DNA from: Candidatus Fimimorpha faecalis
GTDB lineage: Bacteria > Bacillota > Clostridia > Lachnospirales > Lachnospiraceae
NCBI GenBank assembly: GCA_018712075.1
Contig: DVHN01000126.1
Location: forward strand, 1-33,650
Direction: 5' to 3'
DNA length: 33,650 bases
Numbering within the stretch: the stretch's first letter is position 1; every line of letters starts with the position of its first letter. The notes under the pieces were generated by a model. That model was not told the DNA's origin. It saw nothing but the letters and a program-made list of their open reading frames with translations, and did no database searches. Position numbers and translations under genes: made by a program. Shown here one piece after another: positions 1 to 8,576 of the stretch.

Positions 1-420
1 AAATATTATGCGCTGCTGTGCCAAACGCCTGCCCAAAAGGAAGGGAAATTGACCGATTATCTAATTCAAGATAAAAAGAATAATATGAGTCGAGTGGCGA
101 CAAAAGAAGAAGAGGAAAGAAAAGATGCCAAAAAAGCAGTTTTGCAATATCGAATTATAGAAAACACGTCCTTTTCAGCATTTGATTTTATAAATGAAGC
201 AGAACGGGAATCATTATGCCTTGTGGATATTACATTAATTACAGGACGCCATCATCAGATTCGAGTTCAGTTTTCTCATATTGGTTGTCCGATTTGGGGA
301 GATGCAAAGTATAATCCCGATTGGAACGAGAAAAAGAATATTGGAAAAATTGGACTTTGTGCTTATGAACTGACATTTTTTCATCCAATAACAAAACAGC
401 AAATGACGGTTCGTTATTGA
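1..420 (+). CDS. RluA-family RNA pseudouridine synthase, C-terminal part (5' end off window)
   Basis: Isomerises specific uridines of rRNA or tRNA to pseudouridine. The reading frame is open from base 1 (first residues KYYALLCQTP), so the gene starts upstream of the window; a TTG at 49 is only an internal codon. The fragment carries the family's C-terminal signature TGRHHQIRVQFSHIG, followed by PIWGDAKY, which helps form the active-site cleft. The catalytic-Asp motif (HRLD type) would lie upstream and cannot be seen, so the RluA/RluC/RluD-type substrate cannot be assigned. It ends in the TAA/TGA region at 418-420, about 100 bases before the next gene. Family assignment is firm; specificity is unknown. 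Confidence 0.9.
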   Translation, partial: KYYALLCQTPAQKEGKLTDYLIQDKKNNMSRVATKEEEERKDAKKAVLQYRIIENTSFSAFDFINEAERESLCLVDITLITGRHHQIRVQFSHIGCPIWGDAKYNPDWNEKKNIGKIGLCAYELTFFHPITKQQMTVRY

Positions 421-428
421 CATTTTTT

Positions 429-454
429 TCTAATTTAATTTAGAATAGTTTTTT
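429..454 (+). terminator. Possible weak intrinsic terminator after the pseudouridine synthase
   Basis: TTCTAA (429-434) and TTAGAA (440-445) form a short AT-only stem, followed by TTTTTT at 449-454. The position, just after the stop codon, fits a terminator, but the stem is weak. Confidence 0.35.
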
Positions 455-518
455 CGTTTCTTCATATACTGTGAGTGTACAAAACATAAAAGGTTATGGA
501 AGGGACGAAAGATATCTC

Positions 519-1547
519 ATGAGTAGTAAACAAAAGAGAGCAATATCCTTAATTGGAATCACTGGGGCAGTTTATTTTGTATTCAGGTACCTGCTGCCCT
601 TGGTGATTCCATTTTTTGCTGCATGGGTGCTGGCAAGAATGGTATGGCCTTTCGTTCGAATGCTCAATCGGCGGTTTCGTATTCCAATTGTATGGGGAGC
701 AATGTTAGGAATTGGATTATTATTTGTCGCAGTGTTATGGGTTATCTGGGGAATTGGTGAAAGGCTGCTAGAGCAAACGGTATATTTGGTGGACAATTTA
801 CCAATCTATATTGAGAATCTTTGTGCCATTATGGATGGAGTTTGTGGAAAGGTAGAACAGTTCTTTCATTTATCAGAAGGATGTATGATGGAACAGATGG
901 AACGGTTTGCATTTGAGCTGCAAAGCGAATTGGGAAAAAAAGCACTTCCTTATATTATGAACAGTTCGGTTCCATTTGTAGGTCAACTGATTGATTTATT
1001 TACAGCTGGAACAATTACTATTTTAGCAGCAGTATTGATTTTGCAAGAACGGGATCGAATAAAGGAATGGAAACAAAATTCGTTATTCCGCAGAGAGATA
1101 CAGCTTTTAACGAGTCGCCTTGGAACAATTGGAGGGGCTTTTGTAAAAACAGAAGGCAGCATTATGATTATTACAATGGTCGTCTGTATGATTGGTTTAA
1201 CATGGATGGGAAATCCATATGGAATACTAGTTGGAGTCCTGATTGGGCTAATTGACGTACTTCCTGTGTTTGGAAGCGGAACAGTTTTTATTCCATGGAT
1301 TTTATGGGAGTTGTTGTGCGGGAACTTTATAATTGCGTTGAAATTAGGGGGAATTTATTTTGTTTGTTATGTCATAAGGGAAGTTTTGGAGGCAAAATTA
1401 TTGGGGCATTATACTGGAATTAGTAGTTTGGAAACAATGATTGCAATCTATATCGGATGGCAGCTATTTGGAGTTGTTGGATTATTTTTGGGACCAATTG
1501 GCTGGATTTTAATAAAGGAGATTGACAAAACATGGAATCTGTCTTAA
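519..1547 (+). CDS. ytvI: YtvI-like sporulation integral membrane protein (AI-2E transporter / UPF0118 family)
   Basis: Polytopic membrane protein of 342 residues, the usual size for the AI-2E transporter superfamily. It has two hydrophobic segments near the N-terminus, a long amphipathic middle region (about residues 75-180) and a cluster of hydrophobic segments in the C-terminal half, with the family-typical GNPYGILVGVLIGLIDVLP and GPIGWILIKE. In spore-formers this branch is annotated as sporulation protein YtvI; its transport substrate is not established. I chose ATG 519 because a purine-rich GGAAGGGA lies upstream of it; an in-frame GTG at 471 has no ribosome-binding site. It is followed directly by the proS T-box leader and I see no separate terminator. 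Superfamily is certain; the YtvI subfamily is likely. Confidence 0.82.
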   Translation: MSSKQKRAISLIGITGAVYFVFRYLLPLVIPFFAAWVLARMVWPFVRMLNRRFRIPIVWGAMLGIGLLFVAVLWVIWGIGERLLEQTVYLVDNLPIYIENLCAIMDGVCGKVEQFFHLSEGCMMEQMERFAFELQSELGKKALPYIMNSSVPFVGQLIDLFTAGTITILAAVLILQERDRIKEWKQNSLFRREIQLLTSRLGTIGGAFVKTEGSIMIITMVVCMIGLTWMGNPYGILVGVLIGLIDVLPVFGSGTVFIPWILWELLCGNFIIALKLGGIYFVCYVIREVLEAKLLGHYTGISSLETMIAIYIGWQLFGVVGLFLGPIGWILIKEIDKTWNLS

Positions 1548-1555
1548 AATAAATC

Positions 1556-1777
1556 CAGCAACGTTGAAAAGAACTAGTATGTGTAAACGAACTGACAGAG
1601 AGAATACCAGATGCTGCGAGGTATTTCAGTGACGAACACAGAACCTATCTTGGAGTTCTGTATGAAAATACAGCGTAGGCCGGCGTTAACGGAGAAAGAG
1701 AGAGCCACAGGCTAATTAGGGTGGTACCGCCGAGAACTTCGGTCCCTTAGATAGGGATGGAAGCTTTTTTATTTTTT
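1556..1777 (+). promoter_or_regulatory. T-box riboswitch upstream of proS (specifier read as CCU, Pro)
   Basis: Senses uncharged tRNA and controls read-through into proS. The T-box core AGGGTGGTACCGC is at 1718-1730. Stem I can be built: AGAACT (1570-1575) pairs with AGTTCT (1654-1659); the loop-E strand AGTA (1576-1579) faces GAA (1641-1643); TGTGT pairs with ACACA; ACTG pairs with CAGT; and an AGAGAG element precedes a hairpin AATACC...GGTATT. The three bases after GAA are CCT (1644-1646), a proline codon, which agrees with the downstream gene. The leader ends in a terminator hairpin that competes with the antiterminator. Confidence 0.93.
1737..1777 (+). terminator. T-box intrinsic terminator
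   Basis: CTTC-GG-TCCCT (1737-1747) pairs with AGGGA-TG-GAAG (1753-1763) around the loop TAGAT, followed by CTTTTTTATTTTTT. Its 5' arm overlaps the bases that would form the T-box antiterminator, as expected for a transcription-attenuation T-box. Confidence 0.88.
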
Positions 1778-1848
1778 ATAAAAAAACTTTGAGCCATCCC
1801 ATTTTGTTTTTCAGAAAGAACAGTTGAGTGGAAGTAGGAGGAGATGTT

Positions 1849-3285
1849 ATGGCGAAGGAGAAGAAATTAGTAGAGGCAATTACCTCTATGGAAGAAGATT
1901 TTGCACAGTGGTATACGGATGTTGTAAAAAAGGCAGAATTAATTGATTATTCCAGTGTAAAAGGATGTATGGTTATTAAGCCAGCTGGATATGCCATTTG
2001 GGAAAATATTCAGAAAGAATTGGACGCTCGTTTTAAAGCAGTTGGTGTGGAAAACGTTTATATGCCAATGTTTATTCCAGAAAGTTTATTACAAAAAGAA
2101 AAGGATCATGTAGAAGGGTTTGCTCCAGAAGTGGCATGGGTGACTTATGGAGGACTGAATCCATTGCAGGAACGCTTATGTGTACGTCCTACATCAGAAA
2201 CATTATTCTGTGATTTTTATGCGAAGGATATCCAATCGTATCGAGATTTGCCAAAAGTATATAATCAATGGTGTTCGGTTGTACGTTGGGAAAAAGAAAC
2301 GAGACCATTTTTACGTTCCCGTGAGTTCTTATGGCAAGAAGGACATACCGCTCACGCAACTGCGGAAGAAGCAGAAGAAAGAACGAAGTTGATGTTGAAT
2401 GAATATGCGAGATTTTGCGAAGAAGTATTGGCAATTCCAGTTATTAAGGGACGGAAAACAGACAAAGAAAAGTTTGCTGGAGCGGAATCTACTTATACCA
2501 TTGAAGCTTTAATGCATGATGGAAAGGCATTGCAGTCTGGAACAAGCCATAATTTTGGAGATGGATTTGCAAAAGCATTTGGAATTCAGTTTACAGATAA
2601 AGATAATAAATTAAAATATGTTCATCAGACTTCTTGGGGTGTCAGCACACGTATGATTGGCGGAATCATTATGGTACATGGAGATGACAGCGGATTAGTT
2701 CTTCCTCCAAGAATTGCTCCAACACAGGTGATGATTATTCCGATTGCACAGCATAAACCAGGTGTATTGGAAAAAGCCAATGAGCTGAAAAATGAGTTGG
2801 AACATCAGTTCCGTGTAAAATTGGATGACAGCGATAAAGGACCAGGATTTAAATTTGCAGAACAGGAAATGCGTGGTATTCCAGTTCGTATTGAAATTGG
2901 TCCAAAAGATATCGAAGCAGGACATGCAGTGATTGTACGCCGTGATACAAGAGAAAAGATTGTCGCAGATCTTTCCGAATTATCTGGAAAGGTAGCAGAA
3001 GTTTTAGAGACAATGCAAAAAGAGATGCTGGAACGTGCAAGAGCACATAGAGATGCACATACTTATGAAGCACGCAGTTATGAAGAATTTAAAGATATTA
3101 TTGCAAATAAGCCAGGATTTGTAAAAGCGATGTGGTGCGGCGATGAAGCATGTGAAATTAAAATTAAAGAAGAAACAACGGCAACCTCTCGTTGTATGCC
3201 ATTTGAGCAAGAAGATTTGTCAAATGTTTGTGTATGTTGTGGAAAACCTGCTAAAAGTATGGTATACTGGGGAAAAGCTTATTAA
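1849..3285 (+). CDS. proS: Prolyl-tRNA synthetase, archaeal/eukaryote-like type (no editing insertion)
   Basis: Charges tRNA-Pro with proline in the cytoplasm. The 478-residue class II synthetase has motif 2 in [18 protein letters not shown], then QEGHTAHAT, and motif 3 in [17 protein letters not shown]. An anticodon-binding domain follows (about 290-390). The C-terminal zinc-binding domain has Cys residues in CGDEAC, SRC and CVCCG and ends in the GKAY tail typical of this ProRS type. The long bacterial INS editing domain is absent. ATG 1849 sits behind AGGAGG (1837-1842); the in-frame GTG at 1828 is upstream of that site and is rejected. The T-box leader with a CCU specifier independently supports the assignment. 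Confidence 0.97.
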   Translation: MAKEKKLVEAITSMEEDFAQWYTDVVKKAELIDYSSVKGCMVIKPAGYAIWENIQKELDARFKAVGVENVYMPMFIPESLLQKEKDHVEGFAPEVAWVTYGGLNPLQERLCVRPTSETLFCDFYAKDIQSYRDLPKVYNQWCSVVRWEKETRPFLRSREFLWQEGHTAHATAEEAEERTKLMLNEYARFCEEVLAIPVIKGRKTDKEKFAGAESTYTIEALMHDGKALQSGTSHNFGDGFAKAFGIQFTDKDNKLKYVHQTSWGVSTRMIGGIIMVHGDDSGLVLPPRIAPTQVMIIPIAQHKPGVLEKANELKNELEHQFRVKLDDSDKGPGFKFAEQEMRGIPVRIEIGPKDIEAGHAVIVRRDTREKIVADLSELSGKVAEVLETMQKEMLERARAHRDAHTYEARSYEEFKDIIANKPGFVKAMWCGDEACEIKIKEETTATSRCMPFEQEDLSNVCVCCGKPAKSMVYWGKAY

Positions 3286-3363
3286 ATTGTAATTATTTGG
3301 TAGATGGTATAGCTAAGTAGTCACAGAAAGCTTAATGAATAGAATATTGAGGAGGAAGGAAAA

Positions 3364-4401
3364 GTGAAGTGCCCAAATTGTGGAACTGAGAACGAAGACC
3401 ATGCACGTGTGTGTAAAGTCTGTGGAGAGAGCCTGCTTAATCCAATGGATGACAGTTTTTCCTGGGCCGATACCGTTGATGTATGGAATGGAGTAGAGGG
3501 TCTTCCAGAAGAGAATACTGAACAATCTGAGAAAGTTTTGAAAAAGAAACAACGTCGGAAAGAATCAGTAGAAGATCACTTGAATGAGGAAGAGGAAGAG
3601 CCATACCTTGTGCAAGGACCCGATCCAGATCAGGATGAAGACGATGAGGAAGACGAGGAAGGTATCGGGAAAGGTTCTGTTCAGAAGGCAGTATTATTTA
3701 TATTAATTGGCTGTCTTGCGATTGTGTTGATTATTATGTTAATTGTTGCATTTAAGCTTATGAGAAATGACAATCGCTCAGAATCTGTAAATGGAATAGT
3801 GACATCTTCTTCAACGGCAGGCAGTGTAGCAAATAGTTCTAAAGAAACATTGGAGATTACAAAAGAAGAATCCGCAAGTACAGAAGGAACAACACCACAA
3901 ACGACAGAAGAGACAACAGAAGAACCTATAAGTACAACAGAAGAATCTGCAAGTACAGAAGAAACAACACCACAAACGACAGAAGAGTCTATTAGCACGA
4001 CACCGTCTGAATCAGTTGGGGATTCCGTTGTAGTTCAAAATGGAATTAGTTATCAGATTCAAAACGGCACTGCTACTTTAACGGATGCCAAGAGTGTAGG
4101 AGGAGCAGTATCAATACCACAACAAATCAATGGAGCTCCAGTACAATTTATTGCGGATGGGGCATTCCAGGGTAATACAGCAGTGAGCAGGATTGTGATT
4201 CCAGAAGGAGTGATTACAGTTGGTACGAATGCATTCTATGGATGCAGTTCATTAACGGAAGTGGTAGTTCCAGATAGTGTGAGGTTAATCGGAGAGGGAG
4301 CATTTAATTATTGTCCAACTTTTGTTATTTATTGTAATCCAGGAACCTATGCAGCAGAATTTTGTAGTCGCTGGAATGTAGAATCAAGACCACTAAACTA
4401 G
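3364..4401 (+). CDS. Zinc-ribbon, single-pass membrane protein with BspA-type leucine-rich-repeat domain
   Basis: 345 residues in a clear modular order. First is an N-terminal zinc ribbon (C3-x2-C6 and C17-x2-C20). Next is an Asp/Glu-rich stretch (about 73-103), then one membrane helix (about 107-130) and a Thr/Ser/Glu-rich linker (about 145-220) containing an imperfect internal duplication (STEGTTPQTTEE, later STEETTPQTTEE). The C-terminal domain (about 235-330) has BspA/LRR_5-type units such as IADGAFQGNTAVSRIVIPEG and VGTNAFYGCSSLTEVVVPDS. The zinc ribbon should be cytoplasmic and the LRR extracytoplasmic. GTG 3364 is chosen because GAGGAGG lies just upstream. The function is not known. 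No terminator is visible between proS and this gene, so partial co-transcription is possible. Confidence 0.8.
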   Translation: MKCPNCGTENEDHARVCKVCGESLLNPMDDSFSWADTVDVWNGVEGLPEENTEQSEKVLKKKQRRKESVEDHLNEEEEEPYLVQGPDPDQDEDDEEDEEGIGKGSVQKAVLFILIGCLAIVLIIMLIVAFKLMRNDNRSESVNGIVTSSSTAGSVANSSKETLEITKEESASTEGTTPQTTEETTEEPISTTEESASTEETTPQTTEESISTTPSESVGDSVVVQNGISYQIQNGTATLTDAKSVGGAVSIPQQINGAPVQFIADGAFQGNTAVSRIVIPEGVITVGTNAFYGCSSLTEVVVPDSVRLIGEGAFNYCPTFVIYCNPGTYAAEFCSRWNVESRPLN

Positions 4402-4454
4402 TAGTGGATCAAACTATCAACTGGTCAAAAACCTGACTGTAACAGGAGGATTGA

Positions 4455-5774
4455 ATGGATATTTGTGTGCCAGAAAGGGTAACATATATTATAAAAAAAT
4501 TAGAGCAGGCAGGACATGAAGCCTATATTGTAGGCGGATGTGTGAGAGATGCTTTATTGAAGAGAGAGCCGGAGGACTGGGATATTACCACCTCCGCTTC
4601 TCCATTTCAGGTAAAAAAAATATTTCGGCGTACCATTGATACGGGAATTCAACATGGAACGGTTACGGTTATGCTGGAAAAAGAGGGATTTGAAGTAACG
4701 ACATATCGGATTGATGGAAAATATGAGGATGCACGCCATCCAAGTTCAGTACAGTTTACTTCAAACTTAGAAGAAGATTTAAAGCGAAGAGATTTTACAA
4801 TTAATGCAATGGCATATAATCCCAAAACGGGAATGGTAGATTTATTTGGAGGTCAAAGCGATTTAAAAGCAGGAATTATTCGCTGCGTTGGCGATGCAGT
4901 AGAACGGTTTACAGAAGATGCACTGCGTATTTTGCGTGCAATTCGTTTCGCTTCTCAGCTGGGATTTGCAATTGACGAACAGACACAACAGGGAATCCGT
5001 TTATTAGCAGGAAATTTGTCTAAGGTAAGCCAGGAGCGAATTCAAGTAGAATTGACAAAATTATTGGTTTCTTCCCATCCAGAACAAATTCGAACGGCTT
5101 ATGAACTGGGAGTTACAGCCGTCGTATTGCCTGAATTAGATGCAATTATGCCTTTACAGCAAAATAATCCTTATCATTGCTATACAGTAGGAAACCATAC
5201 GATTGCGATGTTGGAGCAAATTCGAGCAACGAAAGTATTGCGCTGGACTGCATTGCTGCATGATATTGGAAAACTTCAAACACATAGAATGGATGAACAA
5301 GATCATTTTTATGGTCATGCAGAAGAAAGTGCAGTACAGGCGAAAAAGATTCTACGCAGGTTAAAATTTGACAATGATACGATAGATAAAGTGAGTCGTC
5401 TTGTTCGATATCATACCTATCATTTGCGCAGGGACAAAAAAATAATTCGCAGATGTATGAATAAAATTGGGGAAGAGTTGTTTGAAGATTTACTAGAAGT
5501 AATGCGTGCCGATACGATGGCAAAGTCCAGTTATAAGCAAAAAGAACGATTGGAAGATATAATTGAAATAAAGAAATTATATAAGGAAATTATTGCGGAT
5601 CAAGAATGTATTACCTTAAAACAGCTGGATGTAAACGGGCAAGATCTTATTCAAATGGGAATTTTACCAGGAAAGCAGATCGGAGAATTGTTAAATAAAA
5701 TGTTAGATTATGTATTGGAGCATCCAGAGGATAATAAAAAAGACATTCTATTAAAAAAATTTTGCAGTAAGTGA
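4455..5774 (+). CDS. cca: CCA tRNA nucleotidyltransferase with HD domain
   Basis: Adds or repairs the 3'-terminal CCA of tRNAs. The 439-residue class II enzyme has VGGCVRD at 26-32, the metal-binding D41-W-D43, the RRDFTINAMAYN motif, and ALRILRAIRFASQLGF in the neck region. A C-terminal HD phosphohydrolase-type domain has ALLHDIGK followed by conserved His residues (RYHTYHLRRDK). The HD domain is common in clostridial and enterobacterial Cca proteins and may add 2',3'-cyclic phosphatase-like activity, which was not tested here. ATG 4455 has AGGAGG seven bases upstream. The 57-base gap to nadE holds no obvious terminator, so the two may be co-transcribed. Confidence 0.95.
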   Translation: MDICVPERVTYIIKKLEQAGHEAYIVGGCVRDALLKREPEDWDITTSASPFQVKKIFRRTIDTGIQHGTVTVMLEKEGFEVTTYRIDGKYEDARHPSSVQFTSNLEEDLKRRDFTINAMAYNPKTGMVDLFGGQSDLKAGIIRCVGDAVERFTEDALRILRAIRFASQLGFAIDEQTQQGIRLLAGNLSKVSQERIQVELTKLLVSSHPEQIRTAYELGVTAVVLPELDAIMPLQQNNPYHCYTVGNHTIAMLEQIRATKVLRWTALLHDIGKLQTHRMDEQDHFYGHAEESAVQAKKILRRLKFDNDTIDKVSRLVRYHTYHLRRDKKIIRRCMNKIGEELFEDLLEVMRADTMAKSSYKQKERLEDIIEIKKLYKEIIADQECITLKQLDVNGQDLIQMGILPGKQIGELLNKMLDYVLEHPEDNKKDILLKKFCSK

Positions 5775-5831
5775 TTCTTCCTTTAAAAGAAAACGATCGA
5801 AAAAGAAAAGAGAAAGGAAAAACGGGAAGAT

Positions 5832-7766
5832 ATGAATGGTTATTTTATCCGTGCTGCGGCAGTAACACCCAAGATTCAGGTTGCCGATCCACTGTATAAT
5901 ACGGAACAAATTATGAAATATATAGATGAAGCGGCAGCCAATAAGGTAAAAATATTAGTATTTCCTGAGTTAGCGATTACAGGGTATACTTGTGGAGATT
6001 TATTTTTGCAGACTTCTTTATTAGAAAAAGCAAAAGAGCAATTATTTGATTTAATGGAATATACTGTGGATAAAGATATGATTATTGTGATTGGACTGCC
6101 ATTTGAATTGGATCATCGTCTTTATAATGTGGCAGCGGTAATTGCAAATGGTTCTTTGCTTGGACTTGTTCCAAAACGGTTTATTCCGAATTATTCCGAA
6201 TTTTATGAGAAACGTCATTTTGCAGAGGGAAATGAACTTCCAATCTGGATTCAAATTAGAGATAGAATGGGCAGGGGATGCGATGCACCAATGGGAACCA
6301 ATCTGTTGTTTGATTGTGTTTCCATTCCGGGATTAAAAATTGCCGCAGAAATTTGTGAAGATGTGTGGATGCCAAATCCTCCAAGCATTCGTCATGCAAT
6401 GGCTGGTGCTACAGTAATTGTAAATTGCTCTGCAAGTGATGAGATAACTGGAAAAGCTGCATATCGCCGCAATTTGATTAATGGTCAGTCTGCACGCTTG
6501 ATCTGTAGTTATATTTATGCGAATGCAGGAGAGGGAGAATCTACACAGGATTTGGTCTTTAGCGGACATAATCTGATCTGTGAAAATGGAACCATTCTGG
6601 CAGAATCAAAACGTTTAGGGCATGGAATGATAACCGCAGATTTGGATTTGGAACGTTTACGCAGCGAACGCCGCAGAATGGAGAGTTTTGATTTAGACAG
6701 TTATCATAATGATTATGAAGTAATTCCATTTCATTTAGAACTAGAAGAGACCCAACTCCGCCGTTTTATTGATCCTGCTCCATTTGTGCCAAATAATGAA
6801 AAAGATCGAACCGAGCGTTGTGAGGAGATTTTAGCAATTCAGGCTATGGGATTGAAAAAACGTTTGGAGCATACGCATAGTAAAAAGGCAGTCGTTGGAA
6901 TTTCTGGCGGATTGGATTCTACATTAGCATTGCTTGTTATGACAAAGGCGTTTGATTTGTTAGGGTTATCCAGAGAGGGAATTATTGCAGTTACGATGCC
7001 GTGCTTTGGAACAACGGATCGAACTTATACAAATGCATGTCAGCTTACGAAAAAATTAGGTGCAACGCTAATTGAAGTGGATATTAAGAATGCGGTCAAT
7101 CAACATTTTCAGGATATTCAACATGATCCAGAAGTGAAAGACGTTACCTATGAGAATTGTCAGGCAAGAGAGCGGACACAAGTACTGATGGATATTGCCA
7201 ATCAGTTTGGAGGGCTTGTAATTGGTACAGGAGATATGTCAGAACTGGCACTTGGATGGGCAACTTATAATGGAGATCATATGTCCATGTATGGAGTAAA
7301 TGCATCGGTACCAAAGACATTAGTGCGGCATTTAGTACGTTATTATGCGGATGAATGTGAAGATAAAGAAATTAGTGATGTGTTATATGATGTGTTGGAT
7401 ACACCAGTAAGCCCAGAACTTCTGCCTCCAGAGGATGGAAAAATCGCTCAGAAGACAGAAGATATTGTAGGGCCATATGAGCTGCACGACTTTGTATTGT
7501 ACTATGTGCTTCGTTTTGGATATGAACCAGGGAAAATTTTCTATATGGCTTGTAAAGCATTTGAGGGAACTTATGATAAAACAACTATTCTAAAATGGAT
7601 GAAGGTGTTTTACCGCCGCTATTTTATGCAGCAATTCAAACGTTCCTGCCTGCCAGATGGTCCAAAGGTAGGTTCTGCTGCTGTTTCTCCAAGAGGAGAT
7701 TTACGTATGCCAAGTGATGCAAGCAGCAGACTTTGGATGGAGGAATTGGAAAAAATTCAGATTTAA
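5832..7766 (+). CDS. nadE: Glutamine-dependent NAD+ synthetase
   Basis: Amidates deamido-NAD to NAD+ with glutamine as nitrogen donor. The 644 residues match the two-domain glutamine-dependent form. The N-terminal nitrilase-type amidotransferase has a visible triad: E46 in FPELAITGY, K115 in VPKRFIPN and C175 in AAEICEDVW. The C-terminal ATP-pyrophosphatase synthetase domain has the SGGLDST loop beginning at S358 and the GTGDMSELALGWATYNGDH motif. ATG 5832 follows a purine-rich GGGAAG. It is the last + strand gene before a convergent - strand gene, with a hairpin between them. Confidence 0.96.
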   Translation: MNGYFIRAAAVTPKIQVADPLYNTEQIMKYIDEAAANKVKILVFPELAITGYTCGDLFLQTSLLEKAKEQLFDLMEYTVDKDMIIVIGLPFELDHRLYNVAAVIANGSLLGLVPKRFIPNYSEFYEKRHFAEGNELPIWIQIRDRMGRGCDAPMGTNLLFDCVSIPGLKIAAEICEDVWMPNPPSIRHAMAGATVIVNCSASDEITGKAAYRRNLINGQSARLICSYIYANAGEGESTQDLVFSGHNLICENGTILAESKRLGHGMITADLDLERLRSERRRMESFDLDSYHNDYEVIPFHLELEETQLRRFIDPAPFVPNNEKDRTERCEEILAIQAMGLKKRLEHTHSKKAVVGISGGLDSTLALLVMTKAFDLLGLSREGIIAVTMPCFGTTDRTYTNACQLTKKLGATLIEVDIKNAVNQHFQDIQHDPEVKDVTYENCQARERTQVLMDIANQFGGLVIGTGDMSELALGWATYNGDHMSMYGVNASVPKTLVRHLVRYYADECEDKEISDVLYDVLDTPVSPELLPPEDGKIAQKTEDIVGPYELHDFVLYYVLRFGYEPGKIFYMACKAFEGTYDKTTILKWMKVFYRRYFMQQFKRSCLPDGPKVGSAAVSPRGDLRMPSDASSRLWMEELEKIQI

Positions 7767-7770
7767 TATA

Positions 7771-7804
7771 GAAACGATGGTGCATCCACTATTCCCATAG
7801 TTTC
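7771..7804. terminator. Hairpin between convergent genes, possible shared terminator
   Basis: GAAACGATGG (7771-7780) pairs with CCATAGTTTC (7795-7804), with one mismatch. It lies just beyond both convergent stop codons. Neither side has a convincing T-run, so terminator function is uncertain. Confidence 0.4.
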
Positions 7805-7807
7805 GTA

Positions 7808-8266
7808 TTATGGCTCGGAAACCTCTGTTTCTGGATTTACACGAGCTTTATTTAAGGCTTCTTCAACGGCATCCAGCAATACAATCGAAGTATACTGGGT
7901 GTCGTTTTCGTATGTAACTCCATCAATGGACTGCTTTTGAAGCACTTGTGTCTGAATATTACTCATAACTGTTTCCATGAGTGGATACATCGTTGCAATG
8001 GATTCATTTAAATTAACAAAATCTACAGAATTAATATGATCTGCATCTACAGATACTTGAACATCTAAGGCTTGATTGTTCAATAGGATGGAAGCAGTAT
8101 AGACACCAGGTATGTAAGTTCCAGTTTCCTCGGCAGTCTCAGTTCCTTTTTTTGGAAGAAACATAAAAACAAGCAGAACAATTAACAGAATTGCCAGAGC
8201 GGCAAAGATAAGGGTATAAATAATCTCTCGCATTTTAAAAACAAAGATTTTTGTTTGGGAACTCAT
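7808..8266 (-). CDS. Membrane-anchored FMN-binding-domain-like protein lacking the flavinylation motif
   Basis: 152 residues with one N-terminal membrane helix (about residues 13-33, ending FMFLPKK) and a C-terminal extracytoplasmic domain. That domain (about 45-140) follows the FMN_bind pattern: YIPGVYTASILLNN, a strand pair ending VDADHINSVDFV, then a helical part and TQYTSIVLLDAVEEAL. In active members the last block is preceded by a [S/T]GAT-x-[S/T] site where FMN is attached to Thr. Here the corresponding stretch reads SIDGVTYENDTQYTS, so the motif is not recognisable. The ATG at 8266 has CGGGAG six to seven bases upstream. The fold assignment is from pattern only and the function is unknown. 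Confidence 0.6.
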   Translation of the reverse strand: MSSQTKIFVFKMREIIYTLIFAALAILLIVLLVFMFLPKKGTETAEETGTYIPGVYTASILLNNQALDVQVSVDADHINSVDFVNLNESIATMYPLMETVMSNIQTQVLQKQSIDGVTYENDTQYTSIVLLDAVEEALNKARVNPETEVSEP

Positions 8267-8311
8267 GGCATACTCCCGATATAAATTTATTATAAGATAT
8301 GAGAATAGGAG

Positions 8312-8342
8312 AAAAGATATGTCTGCAGTAGATATATCTTTT
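8312..8342. repeat. AT-rich inverted repeat in the divergent intergenic region
   Basis: AAAAGATAT (8312-8320) and ATATCTTTT (8334-8342) form a 9-bp stem between two divergent genes. It could be an operator or a hairpin in a leader. A TATAAT for the - strand gene lies at 8294-8289. Confidence 0.4.
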
Positions 8343-8420
8343 TTAAAATTGTTTACTGAAAATATCAGATAAAGTTGAATGATTGTAGTTAAAGAATTTC
8401 TATTAAAGAGATAATTTTGG

Positions 8421-8471
8421 TATATTTCTATGAAAATTTATATATTTCTAACAAAAATTTTATGTTATAAT
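8421..8471 (+). promoter_or_regulatory. Promoter region of the amylase gene with tandem direct repeats
   Basis: An extended -10 (TG-T-TATAAT) occupies 8463-8471. Upstream, TATATTTCTA occurs twice at 8421-8430 and 8441-8450, exactly 20 bp apart, each followed by an AAAATTTA-like run. The second copy covers the -35 position, which has no good -35 hexamer, as is common when an activator replaces -35 contacts. Confidence 0.55.
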
Positions 8472-8496
8472 AAAAAGTGTTAGATTTTGGAAAGGT

Positions 8497-8527
8497 AATG
8501 GCAATTGTTATAATATCAATTGCCATT
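8497..8527 (+). promoter_or_regulatory. Perfect 11-bp palindrome flanking a TATAAT, amylase leader
   Basis: AATGGCAATTG (8497-8507) and CAATTGCCATT (8517-8527) are perfect inverted repeats around a 9-base spacer that contains TATAAT (8509-8514). It is either an operator over a second promoter or an RNA hairpin in the leader made from the 8466 promoter. It ends 50 bases before the start codon. Confidence 0.6.
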
Positions 8528-8576
8528 TCATTTCTGAGATGAGAACGGAGTGAATAAAAAGGAGGGAAAAGTTCGG

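Noticed and set aside
3681-3998. 105-codon - strand frame rich in Ser/Val with repeats
   Set aside because: It is the reverse reading of the Thr/Glu repeat stalk of the + strand membrane protein; the repeats are inherited from that coding sequence.
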